Shown here in pieces: positions 8,401-16,587 of a DNA stretch of 41,564 nt. The stretch's first letter is position 1. The number at the start of each line of letters is the position of its first letter. Both the position numbers and the translations under genes were made by a program. The stretch is taken from contig JAFTOT010000052.1 in NCBI GenBank assembly GCA_017463665.1, positions 1-41,564 of the forward strand. The letters are read 5' to 3'. Below the pieces are notes generated by a model that saw nothing but the letters and a program-made list of their open reading frames with translations, was not told the DNA's origin and did no database searches. Source of the DNA: Clostridia bacterium. GTDB taxonomy: Bacteria; Bacillota; Clostridia; Oscillospirales; CAG-272.

Positions 8401-9881
8401 TGACGGGCGACGGTCACGACATCCCGTTTGAGACCTTCCTCGGATTCTACGGCGACAAATCCCCCGATATCGACCTGAACTTCTCGGGCGATGTGCAGGG
8501 TAAGGTACATAAATACACCGAGGAACTGTTCGGCAGTGAAAACGTGTTCCGCGCGGGCACCATCGGTACGATGGCATCCAAAACGGCGTTCGGCTTTGTC
8601 GCAAAGTACCTCGACGGCAAGGGCATTTCGCTCTGCCGCGCGGATATGGACCGCCTTGTCGAGGGATGTGTCGGCGTCAAGCGTACCACGGGTCAGCACC
8701 CCGGCGGCATCATCGTTGTGCCGAAGGAGTACAGCGTCTACGACTTTACCCCCGTGCAGCACCCCGCCGACGACCCGAATTCCAATATCGTCACCACGCA
8801 CTTCCAGTTCTCGTATCTGCACGATACGATTCTGAAACTGGATGAGCTCGGACACGATATGCCGACCAAGTATAAGATGCTCGAAAAGTACACAAACACC
8901 AGCGTTATGGACGTGAAGATGAACGACCGTTCGGTGTACGAACTGCTCGAATCGACCGAGCCGCTCGGCGTTACGTCCGAGGATATCGACTGCCCGATCG
9001 GCACGCTGGGACTGCCCGAGCTCGGCACCCGATTTGTACAGCAGGTGCTTGTCGAGGCAAAGCCGCGCAACTTCGCCGACCTTTTGCAGGTGTCGGGACT
9101 GACGCACGGCACCGACGTTTGGCTCGGCAACGCGCAGGATCTGATCCGCGATGGCATTTGTACGATTTCGCAGGTCGTGGGTACGCGTGACGGTATCATG
9201 CTCGACCTCATCCGCTACGGGCTTGACAACGGTCTTTCGTTTACGATCATGGAGTCGGTGCGAAAGGGCAGAGGACTCAAACCCGAGTGGGAGACCGAGA
9301 TGCGCGCGCACAATGTGCCCGAGTGGTACATCGATTCCTGTAAAAAGATCAAATACATGTTCCCGAAAGCGCATGCCGCGGCATACGTTATGAGTGCGAT
9401 CCGTCTTGCGTGGTATAAGATCTATTATCCGATGGAGTTTTATGCCGCGTTCTTCACGGTCGCGCCCGGCGGCTTTGACGGTGAGCTTGTTATGCGCGGA
9501 CGCGGGGCGGTCACGGCGACCATCAACGAGCTGAGCAAGAAGGATGATGCAACGCAGAAGGACGCTGAAACGATCGCCGCCATGTCTCTGGCGCGTGAAG
9601 CGCTCGCACGCGGCGTGCAGTTTTTGCCCGTTGACCTTTACAAGTCGGATGCCACGGCGTTCCTGCCCGAAAACGGCAAGATCCGTCTGCCCTTTGCGGC
9701 GCTCGGCGGACTCGGAGAGGGCGCGGCGCTCAAGATCGTGGAGTCGCGCGCCGACGGCGAGTTCTTCTCCATCGAGGAGCTCCGCGAGCGTGCCAAGCTC
9801 AACAAGAGCGTCATGGATATTCTGCAGCGCAACGGCGTCCTCAAAGACATGAGCGAGACGAACCAGTATACGTTTTTTTAA
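5496..9881 (+). CDS. polC: DNA polymerase III alpha subunit, Gram-positive PolC type
   Basis: 1461 residues, normal for PolC (about 1440), the replicative polymerase of low-GC Gram-positives. In order: an N-terminal region; an OB-fold domain (about 265-355); the PHP domain starting RVELHLHSVMSQMDA near residue 363; an inserted DnaQ-like 3'-5' proofreading exonuclease from VVFDIETTGLS (about 450) to HHRACDDAEM (about 595); the rest of PHP; a PolC zinc site with CAKC (about 938) and CPVC (about 964); the palm catalytic motif SPDIDLNFSGD (about 990); and the C-terminal fingers and helix-hairpin-helix region ending LQRNGVLKDM. It is the last gene before a repeat element and the pyrH promoter. Only a distant AAGGAG (about 13 bases) precedes the ATG. 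Confidence 0.98.
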   Translation: MAKTLAEYLYKYTPSAQRYADILASGVIVAPRADKENRMLEIKASFPTIVEKRELYALEDEIKAAYALNSIRILPSYPAEQFAKSYMPSVLLETERVGTVSKGFFNYADIQINDSRITIEIPFGMGGIGLLETAQTAAVISGVIKSEFGLDMHVDIRASQNAEYVENIHRSVFEEDLRRMDANIATALASEANHRSANAAAPAAPAPERLPMADTLTNEEMGSEQVSETVFKSGYMTFDVSEGKQILGEEFAFATPTPMRTLQKVSGTQLIMGKVFSIETKDTRKGDKTTITIGITDKDSSISLRGVFPKEETAFVGEMKTGKCYAVYGKVRMDTFFNEHVMRPLHIIEIKEIQRQDNAEKKRVELHLHSVMSQMDAIINPAELIATAKRWGHTAVAITDHGNVQSFPEMMLAAEKQGGIKVIYGMEAYFVDDTARAVYGESKEPLNGEFVVFDIETTGLSVTSCAITEIGAVKIRGGEVIDRFNILVNPEMPIPQNIVELTGITDEMVADAPTIDKALPQFLEFIGDLPLIAHNANFDTGFIRAAAEKLKLPFKNVYLDTVALSRYANPELKKHKLDILAEYYHLGDFNHHRACDDAEMLAYIYFKMSEKLMGEGIGDLGRINEVMSERADPLKLRTYHQILLVKNQTGLKNLYRLISDSYLKYYKRNPRIPKTLLQQYREGLIVGSACEAGELFRAILDGRSQQDIEDIAHFYDYLEIQPICNNRFLIAEGKVRDDEGLRELNRKVVELGKKLGKPVVATCDAHFLNKEDEIYRKILLAGMKFADADKDVGIYYRTTEEMLEEFSYLGEETAYEVVVENTNLISDMVEEIRPIPKGTYTPNMDGAEEDLQRMCWERARSLYGDDLPEIVEKRLAKELESIIKHGFAVLYMIAQKLVAYSESQGYLVGSRGSVGSSFVASMAGISEVNPLPPHYRCAKCKHSEFFTDGSVGSGFDLPDKICPVCGEPMTGDGHDIPFETFLGFYGDKSPDIDLNFSGDVQGKVHKYTEELFGSENVFRAGTIGTMASKTAFGFVAKYLDGKGISLCRADMDRLVEGCVGVKRTTGQHPGGIIVVPKEYSVYDFTPVQHPADDPNSNIVTTHFQFSYLHDTILKLDELGHDMPTKYKMLEKYTNTSVMDVKMNDRSVYELLESTEPLGVTSEDIDCPIGTLGLPELGTRFVQQVLVEAKPRNFADLLQVSGLTHGTDVWLGNAQDLIRDGICTISQVVGTRDGIMLDLIRYGLDNGLSFTIMESVRKGRGLKPEWETEMRAHNVPEWYIDSCKKIKYMFPKAHAAAYVMSAIRLAWYKIYYPMEFYAAFFTVAPGGFDGELVMRGRGAVTATINELSKKDDATQKDAETIAAMSLAREALARGVQFLPVDLYKSDATAFLPENGKIRLPFAALGGLGEGAALKIVESRADGEFFSIEELRERAKLNKSVMDILQRNGVLKDMSETNQYTFF

Positions 9882-9910
9882 AAATTTGTGAGTTATTGAT
9901 GCGCACTAAA

Positions 9911-10013
9911 CCTGTAGGGGCGGATAGCATCCGCCCGCTGCTGTACATCGCTGTCAAGCAAAACGGGCGGATGCTATCCGCCCCTACATTTGGCGGGATG
10001 CCATCCCTTACTT
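9911..10013. repeat. GTAGGGG-type dispersed palindromic repeat, copy 2 (reverse of copy 1)
   Basis: CCTGTAGGGGCGGATAGCAT opens a hairpin with ATCCGCCC; GGGCGGATGCTATCCGCCC closes the element before CTACATTTGGCGGGATG. Read on the minus strand it aligns with the repeat at 4111-4203 over its whole length, including CCAAATGTAGGGGCGGAT and AGCGATGTA. It is the most symmetrical copy: both end hairpins carry the same GGATAGCAT sequence. Confidence 0.88.
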
Positions 10014-10065
10014 TGTACTTGAACACTCATTTTTCTTCCCACTTGCAGATTTTTTCAAAAAACAG

Positions 10066-10094
10066 TTTACAAACACGCAAATATCGTATAAAAT
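10066..10094 (+). promoter_or_regulatory. Promoter for the pyrH-frr operon
   Basis: TTTACA at 10066-10071, 17 bases, TAAAAT at 10089-10094, about 35 bases before the pyrH start codon. No comparable promoter is seen until after ispG. Confidence 0.65.
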
Positions 10095-10129
10095 AGAAGA
10101 AAATACAGGATGATCGGAAAGGTTATTTT

Positions 10130-10846
10130 ATGGTAGACAATACACAGCCGAAATACAAGCGCGTGCTTCTGAAGCTTTCGGGCGAGGCACTGGCGAAGGA
10201 TGTTGACGGCATTTATAATCATGGTTTTATTGACGAGATCGCGCAGGTCGTGAAAAAGTGCGTGGACAGCGGCGTTGAGATCGGCGTTGTTGTCGGCGCG
10301 GGCAATATCTGGCGCGGCAGACAGGGCGTGAACATGGATCGCGTGCGTGCTGACCACATGGGTATGCTCGCAACGGTCATCAACTCGCTTGCCCTGCAGG
10401 ACGCATTTGAGCGTGCGGGCGTTACCACCAGAGTCATGACCGCTGTGGAGATGAAGTCGATGGCGGAGCCCTACATACGCAATCGCGCGGTTCGCCACCT
10501 CGAAAAGGGCAGAGTGACCATTTTCGGATGCGGACTCGGCTCGCCCTATTTCTCTACCGATACCGCGGCAGTGCTTCGTGCCGCCGAGATCGGCGCGGAC
10601 GTAGTGCTCCTTGCAAAGAATATCGACGGCGTATATACCGCCGATCCCCGCAAGGATGCAAGCGCTACCAAGATCGACGAGATCACGTATCAGGAAATTC
10701 TCTCCCGCGGTCTTGCGGCGATGGATTCCACGGCGACCTCCTTCTGCATGGATAACCACATTCCGATCTTGGTGTTCGGCCTCGATAACCCCGACAACAT
10801 TTACCGCGCTGTCATGGGTGAGGAGATCGGCACGATCGTAAAATAA
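10130..10846 (+). CDS. pyrH: UMP kinase (uridylate kinase)
   Basis: 238 residues, the family norm. It phosphorylates UMP to UDP for pyrimidine nucleotide supply. The amino-acid kinase fold is shown by [11 protein letters not shown] at the N-terminus, [14 protein letters not shown] (about residues 53-66), [11 protein letters not shown], the [14 protein letters not shown] stretch and [21 protein letters not shown] lies seven bases before the ATG. It heads a seven-gene cluster that in many Firmicutes follows rpsB and tsf; those two are absent here and a promoter directly precedes pyrH. Confidence 0.97.
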   Translation: MVDNTQPKYKRVLLKLSGEALAKDVDGIYNHGFIDEIAQVVKKCVDSGVEIGVVVGAGNIWRGRQGVNMDRVRADHMGMLATVINSLALQDAFERAGVTTRVMTAVEMKSMAEPYIRNRAVRHLEKGRVTIFGCGLGSPYFSTDTAAVLRAAEIGADVVLLAKNIDGVYTADPRKDASATKIDEITYQEILSRGLAAMDSTATSFCMDNHIPILVFGLDNPDNIYRAVMGEEIGTIVK

Positions 10847-10866
10847 TTTGAAAGGAACGTATAGAC

Positions 10867-11421
10867 ATGAGCTTCGATACCAAAGATTTTGAAAACAAGA
10901 TGAAAAAGACCCTGGACTCTCTCAGAATGAATCTGAACACCGTTCGCGCAGGCAAGGCAAACCCCGACGTGCTTTCCCGTGTGATGGTGGATTACTGGGG
11001 CACTCCCACGCCCATCGCGCAGATGGCAGCGATTCAGGTGCCCGATCCTCGCACGCTGGTGATCTCTCCCTGGGATGCCACCACGGTCAAGAGCATTGAA
11101 AAGGCAATTCTTGCATCCGATGTCGGCATTACGCCGCAAAGCGACGGAAAAGTGATCCGTCTGTCCTTCCCGCAGCCGACCGAGGAGCGCCGCAAGGAGC
11201 TGACCAAGCAGGTCGCAAAGATGTGCGAGGAGGCAAAGGTAGCGATCCGCAATCTTCGCCGCGAAGCCAACGATAAGGTCAAGGACATGAAGAAGAACGG
11301 CGAGCTGACCGAGGACGATGTCAAGATCAACGACAAGAAGGTTCAGGATCTTACCGATAAATATACCAAAGAGGTAGACGTGATCGGCGCAGAGAAAAAC
11401 AAGGAAATCATGGCAATATAA
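10867..11421 (+). CDS. frr: Ribosome recycling factor
   Basis: 184 residues, as expected. With EF-G it splits the post-termination ribosome. Characteristic stretches are LRMNLNTVRAGKANPDVLSRV near the start (shown here by LNTVRAGKANPDVL), YWGTPTPIAQMA, PWDATTVKSIEKAI and IRNLRREANDKVK. A 20-base gap with GAAAGGA separates it from pyrH, so the two are co-transcribed as in most Firmicutes. Confidence 0.97.
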   Translation: MSFDTKDFENKMKKTLDSLRMNLNTVRAGKANPDVLSRVMVDYWGTPTPIAQMAAIQVPDPRTLVISPWDATTVKSIEKAILASDVGITPQSDGKVIRLSFPQPTEERRKELTKQVAKMCEEAKVAIRNLRREANDKVKDMKKNGELTEDDVKINDKKVQDLTDKYTKEVDVIGAEKNKEIMAI

Positions 11422-11427
11422 TTCTTT

Positions 11428-11449
11428 GAGCCGGGGCAAAACCCGGCTC
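11428..11449 (+). other. Intercistronic hairpin after frr
   Basis: GAGCCGGG (11428-11435) pairs with CCCGGCTC (11442-11449). There is no T-run after it, so it is more likely an RNA-processing or partial-termination hairpin between frr and uppS than a full terminator. Confidence 0.5.
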
Positions 11450-11477
11450 GAACTTTGTAGTTTGAAAGGTTCAATTT

Positions 11478-12191
11478 ATGCTTTTTAAGAAACATACGGT
11501 AAAGCCGACGGTGGATGAGCGGCTGCAGCATATTGCCTTTATCATGGACGGCAACGGTCGATGGGCAAAGAGACGCTCACTGCCGCGTGAGGCAGGGCAT
11601 GTCAGCGGTGCGAAAAACTTCAAAAAAGTTATTCGCTACTGTGGCGATCTCGGCGTCAAAATGATCACCGTTTATGCATTCTCCACCGAGAACTGGAAGC
11701 GTCCGAAACACGAGGTCGATGCCATCATGGTGTTGCTCTCCGATTATATTGCAGACGCGGTTGCCACGGTGGATGAGAATAACACGCAACTGCATTTTCT
11801 TGGAGATATGAGCATTTTCCCGCCCGAGATGCAGGCAAAGATCAAAAATGCCGAGGAAATCTCCAAGGACAAGGATCTGGTCCTGAATATCGCGCTCAAT
11901 TACGGTGCTCGCGCAGAGCTTGCACACGCTTGCGAAACGCTGATTGCCTCGGGCAAGACTACGGTCAGCGAGGAGGATGTTGCTTCTGCACTCTATACGG
12001 CGCACTGCCCCGATCCCGATCTCATCGTGCGCACGGGCGGCGACATTCGCCTTTCCAACTTCTTGCTCTGGCAGGCGGCATATGCAGAATTTTATTTTAC
12101 CGAAACGCTTTGGCCCGATCTCGGTGAGCGTGAGATCGACAAGATCGTTGCAGATTTCTACCGCAGAAAACGCCGCTACGGAGGACTTTAA
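11478..12191 (+). CDS. uppS: Isoprenyl transferase (undecaprenyl diphosphate synthase)
   Basis: 237 residues. It condenses isopentenyl diphosphate units onto farnesyl diphosphate to make the C55 carrier lipid for cell-wall synthesis. The cis-prenyltransferase signature HIAFIMDGNGRWAKRR holds the catalytic Asp near residue 26; TVYAFSTENWKRP and the C-terminal DLIVRTGGDIRLSNFLLWQ and LWPD follow. GAAAGG lies ten bases before the ATG. It ends two bases before the cdsA start, and the MEP-pathway genes dxr and ispG in the same run supply its substrate. Confidence 0.97.
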   Translation: MLFKKHTVKPTVDERLQHIAFIMDGNGRWAKRRSLPREAGHVSGAKNFKKVIRYCGDLGVKMITVYAFSTENWKRPKHEVDAIMVLLSDYIADAVATVDENNTQLHFLGDMSIFPPEMQAKIKNAEEISKDKDLVLNIALNYGARAELAHACETLIASGKTTVSEEDVASALYTAHCPDPDLIVRTGGDIRLSNFLLWQAAYAEFYFTETLWPDLGEREIDKIVADFYRRKRRYGGL

Positions 12192-12193
12192 TC

Positions 12194-13030
12194 ATGCTGA
12201 CAAGAATTCTAACGGGCATATGTCTTGTGCTGGTCGCGATCCCGATCCTATGGCTTTCCGACACGGTCTTATTTGTGATCGTGGTCGGTCTGCTCAGCGC
12301 CATCGGCGTGTTTGAGATGCTGCGCTGCCTTGGCGTACATAAAAACTATTGGCTTGCGCTGCCCTCGTATGCCGTCGCACTGGTCATTCCTACGATCACG
12401 CGCTTTTCGGACGGCTTTTCGGGGAACGGACTTGTGCCGTTTGCTTTCTTTTATGTTTACGCGCTCTATGTGCTTGCGTGCGCGATGTTCTCGGGGGGCA
12501 AGATCCTGTTCAAAGATGCGGCAAAGGTCATCGTTTCCACTGCGTATATCGTCTGCGGCTTTTCTTGCCTTGTCGCCACGCGCGATCTCAAGCACGGTAT
12601 GTTCCTGCTGATCATGGCGGTCGTTGTGGCGTTTGCCACCGATATTTTCGCGTATTTTTCGGGTATGCTGTTCGGCAGGCACAAGCTCATCCCCGCGGTC
12701 AGCCCCAAAAAGACGGTCGAGGGTGCTATCGGCGGCACACTCATTGCGGCGGCGGCTTTTGTCGGCTGCGGATTCCTGTATTCGCACATCTATGACGGCG
12801 TGCAGCCGAATGTCTTTTCGCTCTTTATTTGCGGCGCGGCGCTTTCTGTCGTTTCGCAGATCGGTGACCTGATCGCCTCGTTTATCAAGCGAGAAAGCGG
12901 CATCAAGGATTACGGCAAGCTGTTTCCCGGGCACGGCGGCGTGCTTGACCGCTTTGACAGTGTGATCGCCGTCGCGCCGATTTTGTATCTACTGTTGGCA
13001 AATCCGATGGTTTTAACCATATTTGGGTAA
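12194..13030 (+). CDS. cdsA: Phosphatidate cytidylyltransferase (CDP-diglyceride synthase)
   Basis: 278 residues, a polytopic inner-membrane enzyme that makes CDP-diacylglycerol from phosphatidate and CTP, the branch point of phospholipid synthesis. Several hydrophobic helices run from the N-terminus. The CDS signature appears near the C-terminus as SFIKRESGIKDYGKLFPGHG followed by GVLDRFDS. The gene starts two bases after uppS and its end abuts dxr, so translation is probably coupled. Confidence 0.95.
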   Translation: MLTRILTGICLVLVAIPILWLSDTVLFVIVVGLLSAIGVFEMLRCLGVHKNYWLALPSYAVALVIPTITRFSDGFSGNGLVPFAFFYVYALYVLACAMFSGGKILFKDAAKVIVSTAYIVCGFSCLVATRDLKHGMFLLIMAVVVAFATDIFAYFSGMLFGRHKLIPAVSPKKTVEGAIGGTLIAAAAFVGCGFLYSHIYDGVQPNVFSLFICGAALSVVSQIGDLIASFIKRESGIKDYGKLFPGHGGVLDRFDSVIAVAPILYLLLANPMVLTIFG

Positions 13031-13034
13031 AAAT

Positions 13035-14186
13035 ATGAACATGAATGATTCGATGATCGTGCTCGGTTCGAGCGGCTCTGTGGGAACACAGGCGCTCGAT
13101 GTTGCGAGAGCACACAATATTCCGGTAGAAGCGCTGACCGGCGGCAAAAATACCGCGCTGCTCGAGGAGCAGATCCGCGAGTTTGGGCCGCGGCTTTGCG
13201 CCATGGCAGACGAGAACGCGGCGCATGACTTGCGTGCGCGCGTTGCCGATACCGAAACAAAGGTACTTTCGGGTGCGGCCGGCATTCTCGAAGTGATTGC
13301 CGAAGCCAAGTCCAAAACCGCAGTCAACTCCATTCTCGGTCTTGCGGGTCTTGCGCCCACGCTGGCGGCGGCAAAGCGCGGCATGCGCATTGCCATTGCC
13401 AATAAGGAGTCGCTGGTGGCGGCGGGGGAACTGGTGAAAGCTGAGGTGCGCGCAAACGGTGCGGAGCTGATCCCTGTGGACAGCGAGCACAGCGCGATCT
13501 TCCAGTGCCTGCATGCGGGCAAAAAGGAAGAGGTCAAACGGCTGTTGCTCACCGCATCGGGCGGTCCGTTCTACGGCTACACGGCAGAGCAACTGAAAAA
13601 GGTCACGCGCGCCGATGCGCTGAAGCACCCCACATGGTCGATGGGTGCCAAGATCACCATTGACAGCGCGACACTGATGAACAAGGGGCTTGAAGTCATC
13701 GAGGCGGTGCGCCTTTTCGATGTCAAACCCTCGCAAATTCAAGTGGTCGTGCACCGCGAGAGTATAATTCACAGCGCGGTGGAATATATTGATAATGCTG
13801 TCATTGCCGAGCTGAGCCACCCCGATATGCGCGAGTGCGTGCAGTTCGCCATCACCTATCCGCACCGCACGGCGGCGGTCATAGAGCCGCTCGACCTCTT
13901 TAAGGTCGGCACGCTCACCTTCCGCGAGCCCGACAGAAAGACCTTCCGTTTGCTGGATCTTGCCTATCACGCAGTCGAGACGGGGGGACTCTTGCCCGCT
14001 GTGATGAGTTCGGCGAACGAGGCGGCAGTTGCACTGTTTCTCGGCGACAATATCGCCTTCTGGCAGATCGCCGAAGTGGTTGAGGAAGCGATGAACGGCT
14101 TTACAAATCAGCAGACCTTTACAGCGGAGGATGTTTTCGCCGCGGACAGGGAAGTCCGCGAAAAGATCGCCGCTGCGCACAGTTAG
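13035..14186 (+). CDS. dxr: 1-deoxy-D-xylulose 5-phosphate reductoisomerase
   Basis: 383 residues from ATG 13035; a TTG at 13023 inside cdsA is the only alternative and would add four residues. It commits carbon to the MEP pathway by turning DXP into MEP with NADPH. The nucleotide-binding motif is IVLGSSGSVGTQALDVA at the N-terminus. IANKESLVAAGELV, IPVDSEHSAIFQCL and LTASGGPF are the metal/substrate motifs, then HPTWSMGAKITIDSATLMNK and MSSANEAAVALFL. No good Shine-Dalgarno is seen, consistent with coupling to cdsA, whose stop lies five bases upstream. Confidence 0.96.
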   Translation: MNMNDSMIVLGSSGSVGTQALDVARAHNIPVEALTGGKNTALLEEQIREFGPRLCAMADENAAHDLRARVADTETKVLSGAAGILEVIAEAKSKTAVNSILGLAGLAPTLAAAKRGMRIAIANKESLVAAGELVKAEVRANGAELIPVDSEHSAIFQCLHAGKKEEVKRLLLTASGGPFYGYTAEQLKKVTRADALKHPTWSMGAKITIDSATLMNKGLEVIEAVRLFDVKPSQIQVVVHRESIIHSAVEYIDNAVIAELSHPDMRECVQFAITYPHRTAAVIEPLDLFKVGTLTFREPDRKTFRLLDLAYHAVETGGLLPAVMSSANEAAVALFLGDNIAFWQIAEVVEEAMNGFTNQQTFTAEDVFAADREVREKIAAAHS

Positions 14187-14205
14187 TTTCAGAAAGGAAT
14201 TTACG

Positions 14206-15231
14206 TTGACGACGGTATTCTATATTGTTCTGGCGATCCTGGCATTCGGCTTTATGATCGCCATTCATGAGCTTGGGCATTTTGCTGCTGCGCGCGCGTG
14301 CGGCGTTGCGATCCATGAGTTTTCGCTTGGCATGGGACCGCGCCTTTGCGGTTGGCACGGCAAAAGCGGGACTGCATACAATCTGCGCCTGTTTCCCATC
14401 GGCGGATACGTCAGCATGAAGGGCGAGGACGAGGACGCAGACGGTGCCGACTCCTTCTCGCAGAAAAAGGCGTGGCAGAAGTTTATCATCGTCGCCGCAG
14501 GTGCGCTGATGAACATTCTCGTGGCGATGATCCTTTGCTTTGCGCTGAGCATTTCCGACGGCATCGGCTCCACGGTGGTGCACAGCTTCTATGACGGTGC
14601 GCTCAGCAACGAATGGCTCGAGGTCGGTGATCGCATCGTAGAGGTGGGCGGTACAAAGACGCACATTGCGACCGAGGTTGCCTATGAGATCATGCACGAT
14701 GGCTATGAACCGATCGATATTGTCGTTGTTCGCGACGGCGAGCGCATCACGCTCGAGGATGTGACCTTTGGCACGGTGACCGAGTCGGGCGTACTGTACG
14801 GCTACCGCGATTTTGTCATGTACCGCGCGGAGCTGACCGTGGGCAATCTTTTGAAACACACTTGGTACCGCAGTATCTCCACGGTCAAGATGATCTGGGA
14901 GTCGCTGATCGATCTGCTCATCGGCAGAGTGGGAGTCGAGGCGGTGAGCGGTCCCGTCGGCGTGACCGATGCGATGGTCACCGCGGCAAAGAGCGGCGCG
15001 TCCAATTTCTTCAATCTGCTTGCCGTGCTCGCCATGAACCTCGGCGTGTTCAATTTGCTCCCGTTTCCCGCGCTGGACGGTGGGCGGCTTGTGTTCATTC
15101 TCTATGAAATGATCTTCCGCCGCAAGGTACCCGCCAAGGTGGAGGGCGCGATCCACACCGCCGGCATGCTGCTGCTGTTCGCGCTGATGATCTTTGTCGT
15201 TTTCAAAGATATTATAAAGTTGTTTGGGTAA
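14206..15231 (+). CDS. rseP: Site-2 intramembrane metalloprotease (RIP, RseP family)
   Basis: 341 residues from TTG 14206, chosen because AGAAAGGAA lies about seven bases upstream and homologues begin just before the first helix. The zinc motif HELGH is H21-H25 in the first membrane helix. A PDZ domain follows (about residues 110-190, with WLEVGDRIVEVGG). FPALDGGRLVFILYE near residue 288 carries the third zinc ligand region. Family members cut anti-sigma factors, signal-peptide remnants or other membrane proteins within the bilayer. It lies in the conserved cdsA-dxr-rseP-ispG order. A repeat element separates it from ispG. Confidence 0.94.
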   Translation: MTTVFYIVLAILAFGFMIAIHELGHFAAARACGVAIHEFSLGMGPRLCGWHGKSGTAYNLRLFPIGGYVSMKGEDEDADGADSFSQKKAWQKFIIVAAGALMNILVAMILCFALSISDGIGSTVVHSFYDGALSNEWLEVGDRIVEVGGTKTHIATEVAYEIMHDGYEPIDIVVVRDGERITLEDVTFGTVTESGVLYGYRDFVMYRAELTVGNLLKHTWYRSISTVKMIWESLIDLLIGRVGVEAVSGPVGVTDAMVTAAKSGASNFFNLLAVLAMNLGVFNLLPFPALDGGRLVFILYEMIFRRKVPAKVEGAIHTAGMLLLFALMIFVVFKDIIKLFG

Positions 15232-15240
15232 GAAAATACA

Positions 15241-15365
15241 GGGGAACTTTTTGTAAAAAGTTCCCCCGTACCCCTTCAAAAACTTTTGAAAAGCAGATTG
15301 GTGAAGCCATATACTTTTTCAAAAGTTTTACGGGGTGCGGGGACGCTTTTTCAAAAGCGCCCCGC
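15241..15365. repeat. Long inverted-repeat element with GGGGAACTTTTT end
   Basis: Three nested or adjacent stems: GGGGAACTTTTT-GT-AAAAAGTTCCCC (15241-15266); an outer pair formed by CCCCTTCAAAAACTTTTGAA (15271-15290) and CTTTTTCAAAAGTTTTACGGGG (around 15314-15335); and GCGGGGACGCTTTT-TC-AAAAGCGCCCCGC (15337-15365). It sits between rseP and ispG in an otherwise tight operon. The sequence is unlike the GTAGGGG repeats and the word arrays, so it is a third repeat family. Confidence 0.8.
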
Positions 15366-15387
15366 AATTATATAAAGGAATTTCACT

Positions 15388-16470
15388 ATGCTTACTACAT
15401 ATAATGCTACGCGCCGTGCCTCGAAAGAGGTGCGGATCGGCAGCATCGCCATCGGCGGCAAAAATCCGATCGCGGTGCAGTCTATGACCAATACCGATAC
15501 GCTCGACCGCGCGGCAACGCTCGCACAGGTCAAGGCACTCGAAGCGGCGGGCTGTGATATCGTCCGCATCACCGCGCCCACGGTCGAAAGTGCCAAAACT
15601 TTTGCCTTTCTCAAGGAAAACGGCGTGAAAATACCGCTCGTCGCGGATATCCACTTTGACTACCGCATCGCGCTCGAATGTGCTGCCTGCGGCGTGGACA
15701 AGATCCGCATCAACCCCGGCAACATCGGCGACGAAAACCGCGTCAAGATGGTTGCCGATACCTGCCGCATGAAAGGCATTCCGATCCGCATCGGTGTCAA
15801 CGGCGGCTCGCTGGAAAAATCCATTCTCGAAAAATACGGCGCTCCCACCGCCGAGGCACTTGCCGAAAGCGCGCTCTACCATGCGTCGCTGCTCGAACAG
15901 TTCGATTTTGACAACATTGTGCTGTCGGTCAAATCCTCGGATGTGTCGGCAATGGCGGCGGCAAATGAACTGCTCGCGGCAAAATGCAATTATCCGCTCC
16001 ACATCGGCGTGACCGAGGCTGGCGGCGGCAAAATGGGACTCATCAAGGGCGCCATCGGCATCGGCGGCACGCTGCTGCGCGGCATCGGCGATACCGTGCG
16101 CGTTTCGCTCACCGAGAACCCCATGGATGAAGTCGCTGCGGCGCATGATATCCTCTTTGCGCTGGATATCGACACGCGCAAGCGCATGAACATCGTTTCC
16201 TGCCCCACCTGCGGACGCACCAAGATCGACCTGATCGCGCTGGTGCACGAATTTGAGGACGCGGCTGCCAAGGCGGACATCCTGCAAAAGGATATCAAGG
16301 TCGCACTGATGGGCTGCGTGGTCAACGGCCCCGGTGAAGCACGCGAGGCGGACATCGGCATTGCGGGCGGCAAGGGCGAAGCCGTCCTCATCAAAAAGGG
16401 CGAGATCGTCGAAAAGATCCCCGAGGGCGAGATCATCCCCCGCTTGATCGCAGAGATCCAAAAAATGTGA
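15388..16470 (+). CDS. ispG: 4-hydroxy-3-methylbut-2-enyl diphosphate synthase (GcpE)
   Basis: 360 residues. It reduces MEcPP to HMBPP in the penultimate MEP-pathway step, using a [4Fe-4S] cluster. The TIM-barrel half starts with VQSMTNTDTLD and holds VADIHFDYRIAL and KIRINPGNIGD. The cluster ligands are visible as C272 and C275 (CPTCGR), C310 (MGCVVNGPGE) and the Glu of the same motif. GGAATTTCACT precedes the ATG. It closes the pyrH-ispG run and is followed by a strong terminator. Confidence 0.97.
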   Translation: MLTTYNATRRASKEVRIGSIAIGGKNPIAVQSMTNTDTLDRAATLAQVKALEAAGCDIVRITAPTVESAKTFAFLKENGVKIPLVADIHFDYRIALECAACGVDKIRINPGNIGDENRVKMVADTCRMKGIPIRIGVNGGSLEKSILEKYGAPTAEALAESALYHASLLEQFDFDNIVLSVKSSDVSAMAAANELLAAKCNYPLHIGVTEAGGGKMGLIKGAIGIGGTLLRGIGDTVRVSLTENPMDEVAAAHDILFALDIDTRKRMNIVSCPTCGRTKIDLIALVHEFEDAAAKADILQKDIKVALMGCVVNGPGEAREADIGIAGGKGEAVLIKKGEIVEKIPEGEIIPRLIAEIQKM

Positions 16471-16475
16471 TATGC

Positions 16476-16502
16476 AAAAACGGCGCGCCGCGCCGTTTTT
16501 TT
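16476..16502 (+). terminator. Intrinsic terminator after ispG
   Basis: AAAAACGGCGCG pairs with CGCGCCGTTTTT around a very short loop, followed by seven Ts. It ends the pyrH-to-ispG cluster. Confidence 0.85.
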
Positions 16503-16525
16503 GCCGCGTTTTTTATCTACATATG

Positions 16526-16554
16526 TTGACAAGTGGATGTAAATATGATACCAT
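16526..16554 (+). promoter_or_regulatory. Promoter for the lipoprotein gene
   Basis: Perfect TTGACA at 16526-16531, 17 bases, TACCAT at 16549-16554, about 34 bases before the start codon. Confidence 0.6.
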
Positions 16555-16587
16555 AGAAATGTAGATTTTTTGTTGCGGAGGTGCCGT

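Noticed and set aside
5508..9374. Very long minus-strand open frames (up to 635 codons) opposite polC
   Set aside because: They mirror the GC-rich codon pattern of polC, yield His/Arg/Asp-rich low-similarity protein, and have no start signals.
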